Assembly (NCBI RefSeq): GCF_026229185.1 | Contig: NZ_JAGGJA010000008.1 | Location: forward strand, 1-64,000 | Length of the DNA stretch: 64,000 bases | Direction: 5' to 3' | Source of the DNA: Fodinibius salsisoli | GTDB taxonomy: Bacteria > Bacteroidota > Rhodothermia > Balneolales > Balneolaceae | Shown here: positions 43,239 through 53,436 of the stretch, piece after piece | How the letters are laid out: every line of letters begins with the position of its first letter | Numbering within the stretch: position 1 is the first letter of the stretch | Translations under genes and position numbers: made by a program | The notes under the pieces: model-generated | The model's database searches: none | Seen by the model: the letters and a program-made list of their open reading frames with translations, nothing else | What the model was told of the DNA's origin: nothing

Positions 43239-43433
43239 ATGGTCGGAGTTAAAGTCAAAGATAACGAAAGCATTGATCGAGCAGTGAACCGCTTTAAGAA
43301 GCTGGTTGCTCGTTCACGCATTCTCAACGAATACAAAGATAATCAGCAGTATACCAAGCCTTCTAAAGAACGACGTGAGGCTTTAAAGAAAAGTATTCGT
43401 GAACAGAAGCGCCGTCAGCGTCACCAGTACTAA
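43239..43433 (+). CDS. rpsU: Small ribosomal subunit protein bS21
   Basis: A 64-residue very basic ribosomal protein (MVGVKVKDNESIDRAVNRF, RRFK-type core, C-terminal KKSIREQKRRQRHQY). bS21 helps mRNA binding near the anti-Shine-Dalgarno end of 16S rRNA. The frame can be extended upstream to a TTG at 43197, but the ATG at 43239 matches the family N-terminus exactly, and the TTG would overlap the probable promoter. No SD sequence precedes it. Followed directly by an intrinsic terminator. Confidence 0.95.
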   Translation: MVGVKVKDNESIDRAVNRFKKLVARSRILNEYKDNQQYTKPSKERREALKKSIREQKRRQRHQY

Positions 43434-43455
43434 GCGCCGATGATTCTTGCTATAA

Positions 43456-43487
43456 AGCTCTTTAGCTTTTGCTAAAGGGCTTTTTTT
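43456..43487 (+). terminator. Rho-independent terminator of rpsU
   Basis: AGCTCTTTAGC and GCTAAAGGGCT form an 11-bp stem with one wobble pair and a TTTT loop, followed by a run of seven T residues. The run reaches into the last codons of the convergent radA gene. Confidence 0.9.
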
Positions 43488-44836
43488 ATGGCCGCCATAA
43501 TATTGGACACCCCAAGAAACTGGAGATCATGGTTTCGCTCGGGGCTGCTGGCCTTTGGAATTATTGCTTTGCCAAACCCCATCTTCTCTATTTCACCCAG
43601 CCGTTGATCTACCTGGTTGACCGCACGGATTTCACCTCCCAAACCGACTTCGCCCAAAAAAGCAATCTTACTGTCGATAGACTCATCCAGCAGGCTTGAA
43701 ACCAGCGCACAGACGACGCCCAAATCGGCCGCCGGATCATTAACTTTCAACCCACCGGCTACATTCAGGTAGACATCCTGTCCCGAAAACTGGTAGCCTC
43801 CTCTTTTTTCCAACACCGCCAGCAGGAGCGAAAGCCGGCGATGATCAAATCCATTGGCCGTCCGCTGCGGCGTGCCATAATTACTGGGTGTGGCCAGCGC
43901 CTGTACCTCCACCAGCAGGGGACGTGATCCTTCGATCGAGCAGATCACCGCATTGCCGCTCACGCTGCTGTCATAATCCGATAAGAACAGCTGAGAGGGA
44001 TTTAATACATCCACCAAACCTGACTGCTTCATCTCAAAAACGCCCACTTCCTGGGCCGGACCAAACCGGTTCTTCAAACTGCGCAACATGCGGTAGTTAT
44101 AGTTGCTATCGCCCTCAAACTGAAGCACCGTATCCACCATATGTTCCAGCACACGGGGACCGGCAATGCTCCCCTCTTTGGTTACGTGTCCAATCACCAG
44201 CGTAGTAATATCCTGTTTCTTAGCCAGCTGCTGAAGTAAGGCCGCACATTCTTTTACCTGCTGGATGCTGCCCGCCATGCTTGTCAACTCTGTACGGTAT
44301 ACCGTCTGGATGGAATCGACAATGAGCAGATCCGGATCAAGCTTGCGAGCCTCTTTGAGCACCTTGTTGATATCCGTATCGGTGTAGACATAAAAGTTAT
44401 CCGAATTGACGCCCAGACGCTTGGCCCGCTGCTTAATTTGGCCCGCAGACTCTTCGCCAGCACAATACAAAATCTTTAAATCCGGGTTCGCTTTACCTAT
44501 CTGCAGAGTAAGCGTACTCTTTCCGATACCGGGATCGCCTCCAATAAGCACAAAAGAACCGGAAACAAATCCACCGCCCAACACACGGTCAAGTTCTTGA
44601 ATTTTACTTATAAACCGATCATCGGACTGCGATTCGATCTCTTCTAACTTCTGGGGATCCGGTGATTTATCCAGTCCCTCCACCTTCCCCTTATGCTCTT
44701 TCTCAGACTTGGTTTTTCGTTCTACCTTAAACTCTTTAAAACTGTGCCAACTTCCACAATTGGGGCAATTTCCTAACCATTCTGTTGAGGTGTGTCCACA
44801 TTCGTCGCAGACGTATTGCATTCGATCTTTGGGCAT
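43472..44836 (-). CDS. radA: DNA repair protein RadA (Sms)
   Basis: A 454-residue RecA-like helicase involved in recombination intermediate processing. The N-terminal zinc finger (C10, C13, C24, C27 in YVCDECG and GNCPNCG) is intact, Walker A is GGDPGIGKST (99-108), the RadA-specific KNRFG motif is at about 258-262, and the Lon-protease-like C-terminal domain (about 300-454, GGLKVNDPAADLGVVCALVSS) is complete. Its start lies seven bases after the stop of the upstream UPF0104 gene, indicating co-transcription. Confidence 0.96.
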   Translation of the reverse strand: MPKDRMQYVCDECGHTSTEWLGNCPNCGSWHSFKEFKVERKTKSEKEHKGKVEGLDKSPDPQKLEEIESQSDDRFISKIQELDRVLGGGFVSGSFVLIGGDPGIGKSTLTLQIGKANPDLKILYCAGEESAGQIKQRAKRLGVNSDNFYVYTDTDINKVLKEARKLDPDLLIVDSIQTVYRTELTSMAGSIQQVKECAALLQQLAKKQDITTLVIGHVTKEGSIAGPRVLEHMVDTVLQFEGDSNYNYRMLRSLKNRFGPAQEVGVFEMKQSGLVDVLNPSQLFLSDYDSSVSGNAVICSIEGSRPLLVEVQALATPSNYGTPQRTANGFDHRRLSLLLAVLEKRGGYQFSGQDVYLNVAGGLKVNDPAADLGVVCALVSSLLDESIDSKIAFLGEVGLGGEIRAVNQVDQRLGEIEKMGFGKAIIPKASSPERNHDLQFLGVSNIMAAIKKAL

Positions 44837-44843
44837 AATCTAT

Positions 44844-45956
44844 CTAAACAGATTTGGATGAAGTAATATCGTGCTCTATGGCCTCATCAGCATTACTACT
44901 GCGGTTTTCCAAGACCGACCGGTTGATGTACCAAGTGGTAGCCATCATCCCAAAGCCAATCGTTATGTAGTAACTGATTACTCTCCAAGCGAAAACAGCC
45001 AGACCGATAAAAGCTTTTCGGTCCATCAAGGGTCCCTGGAAAATTGCAAAAAGTCCTTCTACCCCTCCACTTCCACCGGGGGTTGGCATAATCAGGAAGG
45101 CTAAGTTCATAGCCAGACTCCGAAGCACCGATAAAATAACATCCGCAGGCAGCAAGCTGAGCACAACAATCGTTGGTAACGCAATACGAGCCAGCCACGA
45201 CATCGTTGAAAAGAAAAAGGTTTTCAGTAAAAAGCTTTTGGGTTTCTTACGCAGCTCATGAGAATACTCCACCAAGTTATCGACCTCCCCTTCCACTGTA
45301 TCTTTCCATCTTCGAAGAAGAGGCAGCTTAAATATTTTATTAACAACCTTCTTAATGGCATCCGGATTAATCAACACTCCATAAGCCATGAGTCCTGCAT
45401 AACTCAAGAGACCAATGTATAAAAGCAGCATGGAAGCGTGCCCAACCATCCCCGTATTATTCGGAACAACCTCAAAGAAAAGACCCGTCACAACCAGTAT
45501 AGGAACAGCCAACGCAAACCACAGCTGATCTAACAGCACACTATATAAAATGATAGCCGTGGATTGTCCCAGTTTAAAACCCTCTTTAGTCAATGCATAG
45601 GTTGCCATAGGCGCCCCTCCGATGGTTGAAGGCGTAATGGAAGAGGTGAAGTCCCAGCTCAGCATAACCCGAAACGAAGCCAACCAACCCAACTTTTTTT
45701 CTGACAAATAGCGAATTTTGGCTGCCACAAACCAGAGGCGCAGAAAAGAAACAATAACGGCAATGCCAAGCCCCGGTAATCGTTTAGGCTTCAAGTGCTT
45801 AAGGACGCCCGGAGTGTAGGTATAATAAATCAGAAAACCCATGGTAGCGATACTAAGCGCTATGGACAGGAAAAGGTATTTCTTTGAGAAATACTGATTA
45901 GGATTTTCTTGTATTTGTTCGTCACTATTTGCCAAGAAAGAGGGTTTTATGCTCAA
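44844..45956 (-). CDS. UPF0104/LPG synthase-like flippase-domain membrane protein
   Basis: A 370-residue integral membrane protein with about eight hydrophobic segments and the hallmark LIMPTPGGSGGVEGLFAIF near 285-303. The family (lysylphosphatidylglycerol synthase transmembrane region, AglD-like) includes lipid-carrier glycosyltransferase partners and lipid flippases. The catalytic domain of MprF is absent. It may translocate a lipid intermediate; there is no direct evidence. Upstream gene of radA. Confidence 0.85.
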   Translation of the reverse strand: MSIKPSFLANSDEQIQENPNQYFSKKYLFLSIALSIATMGFLIYYTYTPGVLKHLKPKRLPGLGIAVIVSFLRLWFVAAKIRYLSEKKLGWLASFRVMLSWDFTSSITPSTIGGAPMATYALTKEGFKLGQSTAIILYSVLLDQLWFALAVPILVVTGLFFEVVPNNTGMVGHASMLLLYIGLLSYAGLMAYGVLINPDAIKKVVNKIFKLPLLRRWKDTVEGEVDNLVEYSHELRKKPKSFLLKTFFFSTMSWLARIALPTIVVLSLLPADVILSVLRSLAMNLAFLIMPTPGGSGGVEGLFAIFQGPLMDRKAFIGLAVFAWRVISYYITIGFGMMATTWYINRSVLENRSSNADEAIEHDITSSKSV

Positions 45957-46078
45957 AATTAATCTAAAAACCGACAGGCCAAAATAACCATCAAAGCTAA
46001 CTAATAGAAATGAAAAATAGAAGCCTTTATATCAGCTTCTGGCCTAACTGACTATATAAAGCAGGCTCCTTATTCTTA

Positions 46079-46114
46079 TAAAAAAAGGCCCTATGGAAAA
46101 TTCCATAAGGCCTT
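46079..46114 (-). terminator. Terminator of the class I aldolase gene
   Basis: AAGGCC-C-TATGGA and TCCATA-AGGCCTT form a 12-bp stem with a one-base bulge; on the minus strand it is followed by a run of seven T residues. It lies 20 bases after the aldolase stop codon. Confidence 0.85.
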
Positions 46115-46134
46115 AAAAAGATTAGTGTATGAAA

Positions 46135-47211
46135 CTAAGCTACAGTAATATCATCATCCAGATACACGTCCTGGATAAAGTTCAAGAGCTTAACCCCTTC
46201 TTTCAATGGACGCTGAAACGCCTTACGACCACTAATAAGTCCCATACCGCCGGCACGTTTGTTAATTACCGCTGTACGGACCGCCTGAGCAAAGTCGTTA
46301 TCTCCGGAACCTCCTCCAGAATTAATCAGTCCGGCACGCCCCATATAGCAGTTTGCCACCTGGTAGCGAGTCAGGTCAATGGGGTGTTCACTGGCCAGCT
46401 TATTGTAGATATCCTCATCAAGCTTACCATAAGAAGAATCACCCATATTCAACGCCTTGTAACCGCCGTTGTTCACCGGCTGCTTTTGCTTAATAATATC
46501 GGCCTGAAGCGTTACTCCCAGGTGGTTGGCCTGCCCCGTAAGGTCGGCAGATGCATGATAATCTTCACCATCTACTTTGAACGCTGAATTACGGGTATAG
46601 CACCAAAGAATCGTAGCCAAACCTAATTCATGGGCTTTTTCAAATGCTTTAGCTACTTCCTGAATTTGACGGCTGGATTGTTCCGATCCAAAATAGATCG
46701 TAGCTCCTACTGCTGCCGCACCCATTTCGTAAGCCCGTTCAATTGAACCGAACATGACCTGGTCGTACGTATTCGGATAGGTCATCAGCTCGTTATGATT
46801 AATCTTAACAATAAATGGAATTTTGTGAGCATATTTCCGAGCTACCGAACCCAGCACTCCAAAAGTAGAAGCCACCCCGTTACAGCCGCCTTCAATAGCA
46901 AGCTTTACAATATTTTCGGGATCAAAATAATCCGGATTGGGTGCGAATGAGGCTCCGCCGGAGTGTTCGACTCCCTGATCCACCGGTAAAATTGAAGTAT
47001 ATCCTGTGCCTCCCAGCCGGCCATGATCCAGCAACGCCTGCAGATTCCGTAGCACGCGCGCATTCCGGTCGGAATGGTACCATACCTCATCTACGTAAGA
47101 GCCAGAAGGTAAATGGAGGTTTTCTTTGGATATTGTTTCACATTTGTGAGTCAGCAAATCTTCTGCTTCATCACCTAACAGTTCTTCGATACTTTTGGAT
47201 GCTAATGCCAT
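46135..47211 (-). CDS. fbaB: Class I fructose-bisphosphate aldolase (DhnA/FbaB type)
   Basis: A 358-residue Schiff-base aldolase of the archaeal/DhnA type, cleaving fructose 1,6-bisphosphate in glycolysis or acting in the reverse direction. Visible motifs are [28 protein letters not shown] (about 80-105), a lysine in [46 protein letters not shown] and the phosphate-binding [14 protein letters not shown] (about 295-308). Full length. It ends in a clear terminator and is divergent from dusB. Confidence 0.92.
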   Translation of the reverse strand: MALASKSIEELLGDEAEDLLTHKCETISKENLHLPSGSYVDEVWYHSDRNARVLRNLQALLDHGRLGGTGYTSILPVDQGVEHSGGASFAPNPDYFDPENIVKLAIEGGCNGVASTFGVLGSVARKYAHKIPFIVKINHNELMTYPNTYDQVMFGSIERAYEMGAAAVGATIYFGSEQSSRQIQEVAKAFEKAHELGLATILWCYTRNSAFKVDGEDYHASADLTGQANHLGVTLQADIIKQKQPVNNGGYKALNMGDSSYGKLDEDIYNKLASEHPIDLTRYQVANCYMGRAGLINSGGGSGDNDFAQAVRTAVINKRAGGMGLISGRKAFQRPLKEGVKLLNFIQDVYLDDDITVA

Positions 47212-47504
47212 GATCCCGTTTTCTGATAATTAAAATGAAATTAAGGGTTAAAGCGCTATTATAACAATTTTCGAAGTTGATGTCATTAATGAAATTATGA
47301 TTACCATATTCACTGCCTAATCTCCCTTTATACAATCAGTTAGAACGATTGAGGGCTTTTCAAATACCATAATATCGCTTCTACCCTTTTCATCCGTGTC
47401 CAATATTGAGCATCATCTTTCTGTTTGCCAGCTCATTATAACTTTATGTTATAAATTTTGTATTTTCCCAACCTCTAAATATCCAAATATTCAATCACTT
47501 TCTG

Positions 47505-48497
47505 ATGAAAATTGCTGATCTCGACTTAGGTCATAAACCATTGCTGTTGGCTCCTATGGAGGATGTCACAGATTCCCCTTTCCGCACTATTTGCCGAAAA
47601 AGAGGTGCAAGTATTGTTTACACTGAATTTATCAGCTCTGAAGCCATCATCCGGGATGCCGACCAGGCTATGCATAAAATGGATTTTAGTGACGAGGAAC
47701 GTCCATTTGGCGTACAAATTTTTGGTGGACGTGAAGAAGCCATGGAGGGTGCTGCTAAAATTGCTGAATCTAACAATCCGGATGTGGTGGACATCAACTT
47801 TGGCTGCCCAGTGTACAAAATTGTCAAAACCGGGGCTGGCTGTGCCTGCCTAAAAGATATGGATCTGATGGAACGTATGGCCGGATCGGTAATCGATGCG
47901 GTTGAAGATAAGCCCGTTACTGTTAAAACACGGCTTGGATGGGACTATCGCAACATCTGGATCCAGGATGCCGCCCTGATGCTGCAAGACCTTGGTGTCA
48001 AGGCGCTAACGGTACATGCGCGTACCCGCAACCAAAAGTACAAGGGCGAAGCCGACTGGGAATGGCTGAAAAAACTTAAAAATACACCGGGACTCGAAAT
48101 TCCAATTATTGGCAATGGGGATGTGACCTCTCCCCAGGATGCCAAACGCATGTTCGACGAAACGGGTGTAGATGGCGTCATGATTGGCCGGGGTGCCATT
48201 GGGAACCCATGGATTTTTGAGCGGACCCATCATTATCTTGAAACCGGGGAGCTTTTGCCCGAACCCACGGTTGATGACCGTATTGACTTATGCGCAGAGC
48301 AGCTGCGTCGCTCCGTAAAACACCATGGCGAGCGGTACGGGGTTATCATCATGAAGAAACACTATGGCAATTACCTGAAGGGCGTTCGAAACAGCCGGGG
48401 CCTGCGTGGGGCCATTATGGAGGAAAGTGAAATGCAACCTATTCTGGATCTCCTGTATCAATTTAGAGACCAAAAAATGTATGCAGCAGCTTCCTAA
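47505..48497 (+). CDS. dusB: tRNA-dihydrouridine synthase (DusB-type)
   Basis: A 330-residue FMN enzyme that reduces uridines in the D-loop of tRNA. TIM-barrel motifs are LLAPMEDVTDSPFRTICRKRGA (about 15-36), the FMN-binding region DINFGCPVYKIVKTGAGCACL with the catalytic cysteine near residue 108, ALTVHARTR, IGNGDV and MIGRGAIGNPWIF. The usual APMAGVTD is APMEDVTD here. The first ATG lies after a region with a TAAATTTTG-like promoter element about 50 bases upstream. In many bacteria dusB precedes fis, but here it stands alone. Confidence 0.93.
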   Translation: MKIADLDLGHKPLLLAPMEDVTDSPFRTICRKRGASIVYTEFISSEAIIRDADQAMHKMDFSDEERPFGVQIFGGREEAMEGAAKIAESNNPDVVDINFGCPVYKIVKTGAGCACLKDMDLMERMAGSVIDAVEDKPVTVKTRLGWDYRNIWIQDAALMLQDLGVKALTVHARTRNQKYKGEADWEWLKKLKNTPGLEIPIIGNGDVTSPQDAKRMFDETGVDGVMIGRGAIGNPWIFERTHHYLETGELLPEPTVDDRIDLCAEQLRRSVKHHGERYGVIIMKKHYGNYLKGVRNSRGLRGAIMEESEMQPILDLLYQFRDQKMYAAAS

Positions 48498-48798
48498 TCT
48501 GGTTATTAGCTGATTGAGTAAATGGTAGGGTCAATCAAATAACAGATCCCAACCAAGTAGTGTAAGAGACCTATGCAAAACCTCCTTTTTGACTGGCTAT
48601 TTCAAGCGTCCACGCTTGGCACAGCCAATTACTATATTATAGGTTTGTAAAGGATCCTATGAACTCTATTCTATTAAATCTCCCGGTACTCCAAAAATAT
48701 TAGCCGGCATTTACCAAAACAGCCCATCAAAAAGAGCAACTGTACACGGGTTAAAATAGAACTATAATTTTATATCCAAATCATCTACTATTATTAAT
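48498..48798. other. Intergenic region, one hairpin, no gene
   Basis: No gene. A nested hairpin (TGGCT/AGCCA outside, CAAGCG/CGCTTG inside) lies at about 48593-48629. It has no T-run and its role is unknown. Confidence 0.4.
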
Positions 48799-51309
48799 TT
48801 GAACAACATCTATGTTTTTTGCGGTTTAATTTATCTATTTATCTCACCCGGATGTACCTCAAATAAGCTGACCGCATCGCAACAAGAGCCCGTACAGCAA
48901 GATACAATAAAGTATGAAGCCGGCTCTCGGTTCATTCGGGGGTTCGCCCGGGTTGAACAGGATTCCAGTTCATTTTATATCAATCAGGATGGCCAACGGG
49001 TATTTGACCAGTTTGTAATCGGAAATATAAGCCGGTTGTTGGAACCTAATGAGGAGCCCAGACCTGTCCCGGAAGGAAAGTTACCCCGTTATTTTAAGAA
49101 AGTTCGTAAAGACTCAAGCTTAGGAGTCTTGAACTCCACCGGCGATTGGCTGCTTAAACCTAAATATGATGTTATTGATACCCATTTGCCTAAATATAAT
49201 GTTCTTGATACCCACTCCTCTTCCCTTTGGAAAGTAACGGAAAACGGCAAGCAGTCCTATTATGGTCCAAATGGGTTTGTGCTTCCTTTTAAATTCGATT
49301 CGGTGAAGTACTTAGACGGGCGGCGGTTTGACGTAAAGAAAAACGGCGCCTGGGGCATCTATGATACTCAAACGGATAAAATAATCATTCCTGCAAAATA
49401 CCAGGCATTTGACTATTGCAGAACGTGCTTAGGAAAAGGGACCTATGTATTTGCCAAGAAGCAGGGCAAATGGGGCATTTTAAACTTTGACAATGAAGTA
49501 CTCATTCCTTTTGAATATGAGCACCGAGACGTCTATATGCAAAGCAGTGAGCGAGTAAAAACGCTTTATAAAAATGGGCAGCAGATGATCATTAACCTAA
49601 AAACGGGGGTGATTAAACCGGCCTCTAAGCTAGAAGAAGATCCCTCAGATAAGCGTACCGTAGAGCTGGCAGATGGATTTGTCAAAAAACGCCAAAATGG
49701 GAAATGGGGGCTGTTAAATCCGATTGGAGAATTAGTCTTGCCATACAAATACGATTTTATAGATTACAATGCTGATTCATCCGGCTTCCTGCTACCAGCA
49801 CCATTTGTACCACTTAGCAAAGATTCCAAAAGTGGTATTGCCGATACCACCGGCGCCATTATTGTTCCCTCACAATATGACCAGCCGTTTCGCCTTGCCT
49901 ACAATGGACATCTATTCCTATCATCCCAAAAGGGGCAAAAAGTAGTATTGGATAAAACCGGCCAAAGCGTTTTACCCGACGGCGCAACTGATCTCGGAAA
50001 ATATACGATAACCCCTCTCCTCTCTAATAAGGTGATAGAACTACTAACATTTAAGCTGAATAACCTTTACGGATTTTATAATCCAGAGACGGGAAAAACC
50101 GTAGATCCCCAGTATAGTAATCTCATTAACACCCGTATTTCCAGTTTAGATCCATATGTAAAAGTTACCAAAGGTGACCTTGTGGGATTGGTAGATAGCA
50201 ACGGTAAAACCGTGGTTCCACCAAAGTATGAAGAGATTACGATCCGCGATTATGATGCGCCATCTCTTGCCCGGGTAACTAAGAATCAAAAAGTGGGCTA
50301 TTACAACATTAAAAAGCAAGAGGAAGCTATCCCACCCTCCTATGATAATATTTCGATAAAAGGTCTGGGGGACGAATGGACCTATTTTTTGCTACAAAAA
50401 GGAGATTCCATTGGGGTAGCCGGAATCGATGGCAACCTATTGGTCCCCATTAAATATGCCGGTATAAATTACATTGGCGACTCACATATGGTGCTGTATG
50501 AATCTCGTAATGGATCGAGAAAAAATTACATATCCTTTGACATGAATACACACGAAGTGTATTCCCTGCCTAAGCATCAGGGCATAGAACTGGCCAATTC
50601 CGGTGACTTAGTTATTATTTTGCGTCCCGATGGAGGTCAACAGTTGTATAATATCGAAAGTCGAACCTTCATTGAAGGAGAATACACCCAAAATGGATTT
50701 CCCACGGCCATATCTTCCTTTCAAGAAGGATTAGCCAAGGTTCAGAAAGATGGAAAGATCGGGTTCATCAACCCGAACGGAGAAGTCGTCATTCCGTTTC
50801 AGTATGACGGCGCCACTTCCTTCTGGAAAGGCCTGGCAATGGTCAAAAAAGAACAGCCAGGCTCAGACCAATCCCTCTACGGATTCATTGATACCTCAGG
50901 AACAGCCGTAGTACCGGTTTCCTACGATTTTAAACCCAACAGCTACATGCCATACTACTTTACAGATGGTCATCTGCTGCTGTACAACTATTCGGATGAC
51001 CAGAAGAGTTACTTAAAAGGATATGCGACACCTGAAGGTGAGGTTTTGGTCAAACCGAAGTATGATGAAATTTATCCCTCTACCATTGCTAACCTTTTTC
51101 TGGTGCAAAAAGGTCAAAAGTTCGGAGTTGTCAATGACTCTGGAAAGGTCACTATTCCCGCTATCTGTGACGATATACCCAATAGACATAGTGGCCTGTA
51201 TAACTTCCCCCTGCCGTGCAAACAAGGCAGCAGCTGGAAATATTTCAACGAAGAGGGAGCCACACTGCCCATTCAGGTTAAAGAAACGATCCCATTTTAT
51301 AACCGGTAG
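48799..51309 (+). CDS. WG-repeat lipoprotein
   Basis: An 836-residue exported lipoprotein (signal sequence with lipobox SPGC at about 17-20; first codon TTG). Almost the whole rest is about thirteen WG repeats of the form W/hydrophobic-G-hydrophobic-h-x-x-x-G-x-x-hIP-x-x-Y-D. Examples are KWGILNFDNEVLIPFEYE, KWGLLNPIGELVLPYKYDF and KIGFINPNGEVVIPFQYDGA. WG repeats (KWG_Leptospira type) form beta-rich solenoid or propeller-like surfaces and probably bind proteins or polymers. No enzyme domain is present. The gene stands alone. Confidence 0.9.
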   Translation: MNNIYVFCGLIYLFISPGCTSNKLTASQQEPVQQDTIKYEAGSRFIRGFARVEQDSSSFYINQDGQRVFDQFVIGNISRLLEPNEEPRPVPEGKLPRYFKKVRKDSSLGVLNSTGDWLLKPKYDVIDTHLPKYNVLDTHSSSLWKVTENGKQSYYGPNGFVLPFKFDSVKYLDGRRFDVKKNGAWGIYDTQTDKIIIPAKYQAFDYCRTCLGKGTYVFAKKQGKWGILNFDNEVLIPFEYEHRDVYMQSSERVKTLYKNGQQMIINLKTGVIKPASKLEEDPSDKRTVELADGFVKKRQNGKWGLLNPIGELVLPYKYDFIDYNADSSGFLLPAPFVPLSKDSKSGIADTTGAIIVPSQYDQPFRLAYNGHLFLSSQKGQKVVLDKTGQSVLPDGATDLGKYTITPLLSNKVIELLTFKLNNLYGFYNPETGKTVDPQYSNLINTRISSLDPYVKVTKGDLVGLVDSNGKTVVPPKYEEITIRDYDAPSLARVTKNQKVGYYNIKKQEEAIPPSYDNISIKGLGDEWTYFLLQKGDSIGVAGIDGNLLVPIKYAGINYIGDSHMVLYESRNGSRKNYISFDMNTHEVYSLPKHQGIELANSGDLVIILRPDGGQQLYNIESRTFIEGEYTQNGFPTAISSFQEGLAKVQKDGKIGFINPNGEVVIPFQYDGATSFWKGLAMVKKEQPGSDQSLYGFIDTSGTAVVPVSYDFKPNSYMPYYFTDGHLLLYNYSDDQKSYLKGYATPEGEVLVKPKYDEIYPSTIANLFLVQKGQKFGVVNDSGKVTIPAICDDIPNRHSGLYNFPLPCKQGSSWKYFNEEGATLPIQVKETIPFYNR

Positions 51310-51544
51310 TAACGCGTCGAGTGGTTAAAATCCAAAAGAGATGTATGAGTTTCCAAATTATGCGGCAGGTAAACCCGTTTACCGAATCTGGCTCTAAAAA
51401 AGATGGAGTCCACCTTGTGTGGTGGGCTGGACCTTAGCAGTGCCTTTAAATTTATAGGATCTGATAATGGCCGTAAACGAATTATTAAAGCTATCAGTAT
51501 TTGATCAACCTTCCTGCCCGAAGCTATTTACAATTTTTTGAGAC

Positions 51545-52435
51545 TTATCCCAAAGTCTCTTCCCCATCCTCTGGATTTTCTTTTTCTGCCCCATCCACCA
51601 TCTGAATAGGAATGGGACTGGTCGCAGAGCCCGTGTATAAAGAGACGTGAGGAAATGGAATCTCAATATCTTTGTTATCGAAAGTTTGTTTAATCTCTTC
51701 CTGGATGGTATTTCTCAACAAAATATGCTCTTCCGATAGCGACCATACCTTGAACGAAAGATCGATGGAGGAAGCCCCGAACGCTTCAAAAACGATAAGA
51801 GGCTCAGGTTCTGAAAGGGCGTATTGATTCTTTTCAGCTACCTCCATTAAAATCTCTCGCACCTGACCAATATCTTCTTTATAAGCTACCGATACCTTGG
51901 CACTCAACCGGCGTATGGGGAAACGGGTGACATTTATTACTTCAGATTTTATAAGTGTCTCGTTGGGTATTCGTACGAATTGGTTATCGAATGTGCGTAG
52001 CTTCACAGAAAGCACATCAATAGACATAACGATGCCGGTAGTAGCATTGATAGTAATAATATCATCCACTTTAAAAGGTTGCTCGGCAATCAGAAATAAA
52101 CCACTGATGATATTGGAGACACTGGTCTGTGAGGCAAAACCAAGGGCAATACCGACGATGCCTGCAGCTCCCAGCAGAGGGGCCAGGCTAATCCCTAACT
52201 GGGTCATAACCGTAATAATAATGATCACTACTCCGGAATAGAGCACGACCTTCCCGGCCAGCATGCCATAGTGGGGAGCATATTTCTTGGTGAAAAACCG
52301 GCGGGCCCATCCTCTCAATAGAAAAATAACGGGTAATATTATAGCTATAAAAATAGCCAGCTTTATTGCTACCTGTATGGTTTCTTCGGATAGATAAGTG
52401 TTTATATCAAAAAGAGATTCTTGTAAGAAATCCAT
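51545..52435 (-). CDS. mscS: Small-conductance mechanosensitive channel (MscS family)
   Basis: A 296-residue inner-membrane channel that opens on hypo-osmotic shock. Three membrane helices lie at about 22-42, 60-80 and 85-115; the pore helix has the usual GAAGIVGIALGFASQTSVSNIISG pattern, followed by the beta domain (EQPFKVDDIITINATTGIVMSIDVLSVKLRTFDNQFVRIPNE) and the C-terminal alpha-beta domain. A 30-residue acidic tail ends the protein. Downstream partner of the DUF432 gene, two bases apart. Confidence 0.95.
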   Translation of the reverse strand: MDFLQESLFDINTYLSEETIQVAIKLAIFIAIILPVIFLLRGWARRFFTKKYAPHYGMLAGKVVLYSGVVIIIITVMTQLGISLAPLLGAAGIVGIALGFASQTSVSNIISGLFLIAEQPFKVDDIITINATTGIVMSIDVLSVKLRTFDNQFVRIPNETLIKSEVINVTRFPIRRLSAKVSVAYKEDIGQVREILMEVAEKNQYALSEPEPLIVFEAFGASSIDLSFKVWSLSEEHILLRNTIQEEIKQTFDNKDIEIPFPHVSLYTGSATSPIPIQMVDGAEKENPEDGEETLG

Positions 52436-52437
52436 AA

Positions 52438-53220
52438 TTAACGTCCCAGAGTCAAAGTATCTTCAAAAATTCGTTTAAAGGTTCGTGTTGCCAGACTTGA
52501 ATGGATTTGCATTCTTGGCTTGGCAAGCTGCATCTGTTTTTCAATGCCTTCCGGTAGCTTGCCCGTCATAATCACATCGCTGTGTTGCTCCTCTCCCCGA
52601 TAGGTAATCTGCGTTTCATCGGCCCACAAAGCATCGTTGTACTTATAGATTCCCAGTCGCTCTACCCGAAAACAAAAACGTTCGAAGTCGAGGGCTTCCG
52701 ATGACTTATTGGATATTGTAATGGGACAGCTGACTAAATGAGGCTCAGGAGTAATTTGAGACAGATCTCTGCGGGCTTTAGTGGTTGTATGGTAACAAAG
52801 CTCGCCTTCGAGTGGAGTCCCAAACCACGTTCGTGACAGTTTGGACACTGGCAACTCCAGCAACTTGTAGCCATTGTCAGCCAGCGAAATTGAAACCCAC
52901 AAAGGTACCCGGCTAAAAACCTGGATCTCGGTACGTGGACTTATGGTTAACGAATACTCCGAATGTACAATGAGCGGCAAGTCGGCCAAAGCCGGAAGCA
53001 GGCGTAACTGCTCATTCCCATTTTTATGCGCCCATCGGCTCCATTTTACCTCATCAGGTGGAACCGACTCATCAACAGCTTTGCTGATTTCATCAGTATA
53101 GCAATAGGCAATCCATATTTCAGTATTCCTGCTTTTGATCCATAGACACAGATCTCCTAACTGTAGAAAATGAGTATCCTTCTCTTTGAGATCTACTGTT
53201 CCCCAAATAGTATTTTCCAT
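52438..53220 (-). CDS. DUF432 family protein
   Basis: A 260-residue soluble protein of the DUF432 family by its pattern: RVPLWVSISL (about 110-119), LSRTWFGTPLEGELCYHTTTKARR (about 133-156) and FERFCFRVERLGIYKYND near 200-217. No signal or membrane segment. The function is unknown. It overlaps functionally with the mscS gene downstream (two bases apart), an arrangement I believe is recurrent, which hints at a modulator of the channel. Confidence 0.7.
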   Translation of the reverse strand: MENTIWGTVDLKEKDTHFLQLGDLCLWIKSRNTEIWIAYCYTDEISKAVDESVPPDEVKWSRWAHKNGNEQLRLLPALADLPLIVHSEYSLTISPRTEIQVFSRVPLWVSISLADNGYKLLELPVSKLSRTWFGTPLEGELCYHTTTKARRDLSQITPEPHLVSCPITISNKSSEALDFERFCFRVERLGIYKYNDALWADETQITYRGEEQHSDVIMTGKLPEGIEKQMQLAKPRMQIHSSLATRTFKRIFEDTLTLGR

Positions 53221-53436
53221 TGCTCTTTTCAGTTGTCGATAAATGTTAAATAACGTGTTAGGGGTTAAACCCTAACTAAAGACCGCCTGTCATCCCGGAT
53301 ACTCCCAATTTGTTGGGAATAAAATGCAGACCATCTTAAGGGTAGGCCGCACCGACTCTTTACGATTGCGTCTATATCCAATTTATTATCAGAGACCTTT
53401 GCAAAACCCCTGTCAACCACTAAACACGTTAAATGA

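Noticed and set aside
46129-46587. 152-codon plus-strand frame
   Set aside because: Antisense of the aldolase gene; no recognisable protein features.
53257-53276. Perfect 7-bp hairpin GTTAGGG/CCCTAAC as serS terminator
   Set aside because: No T-run on either strand and about 160 bases after the serS stop, so it is not supported as a terminator.
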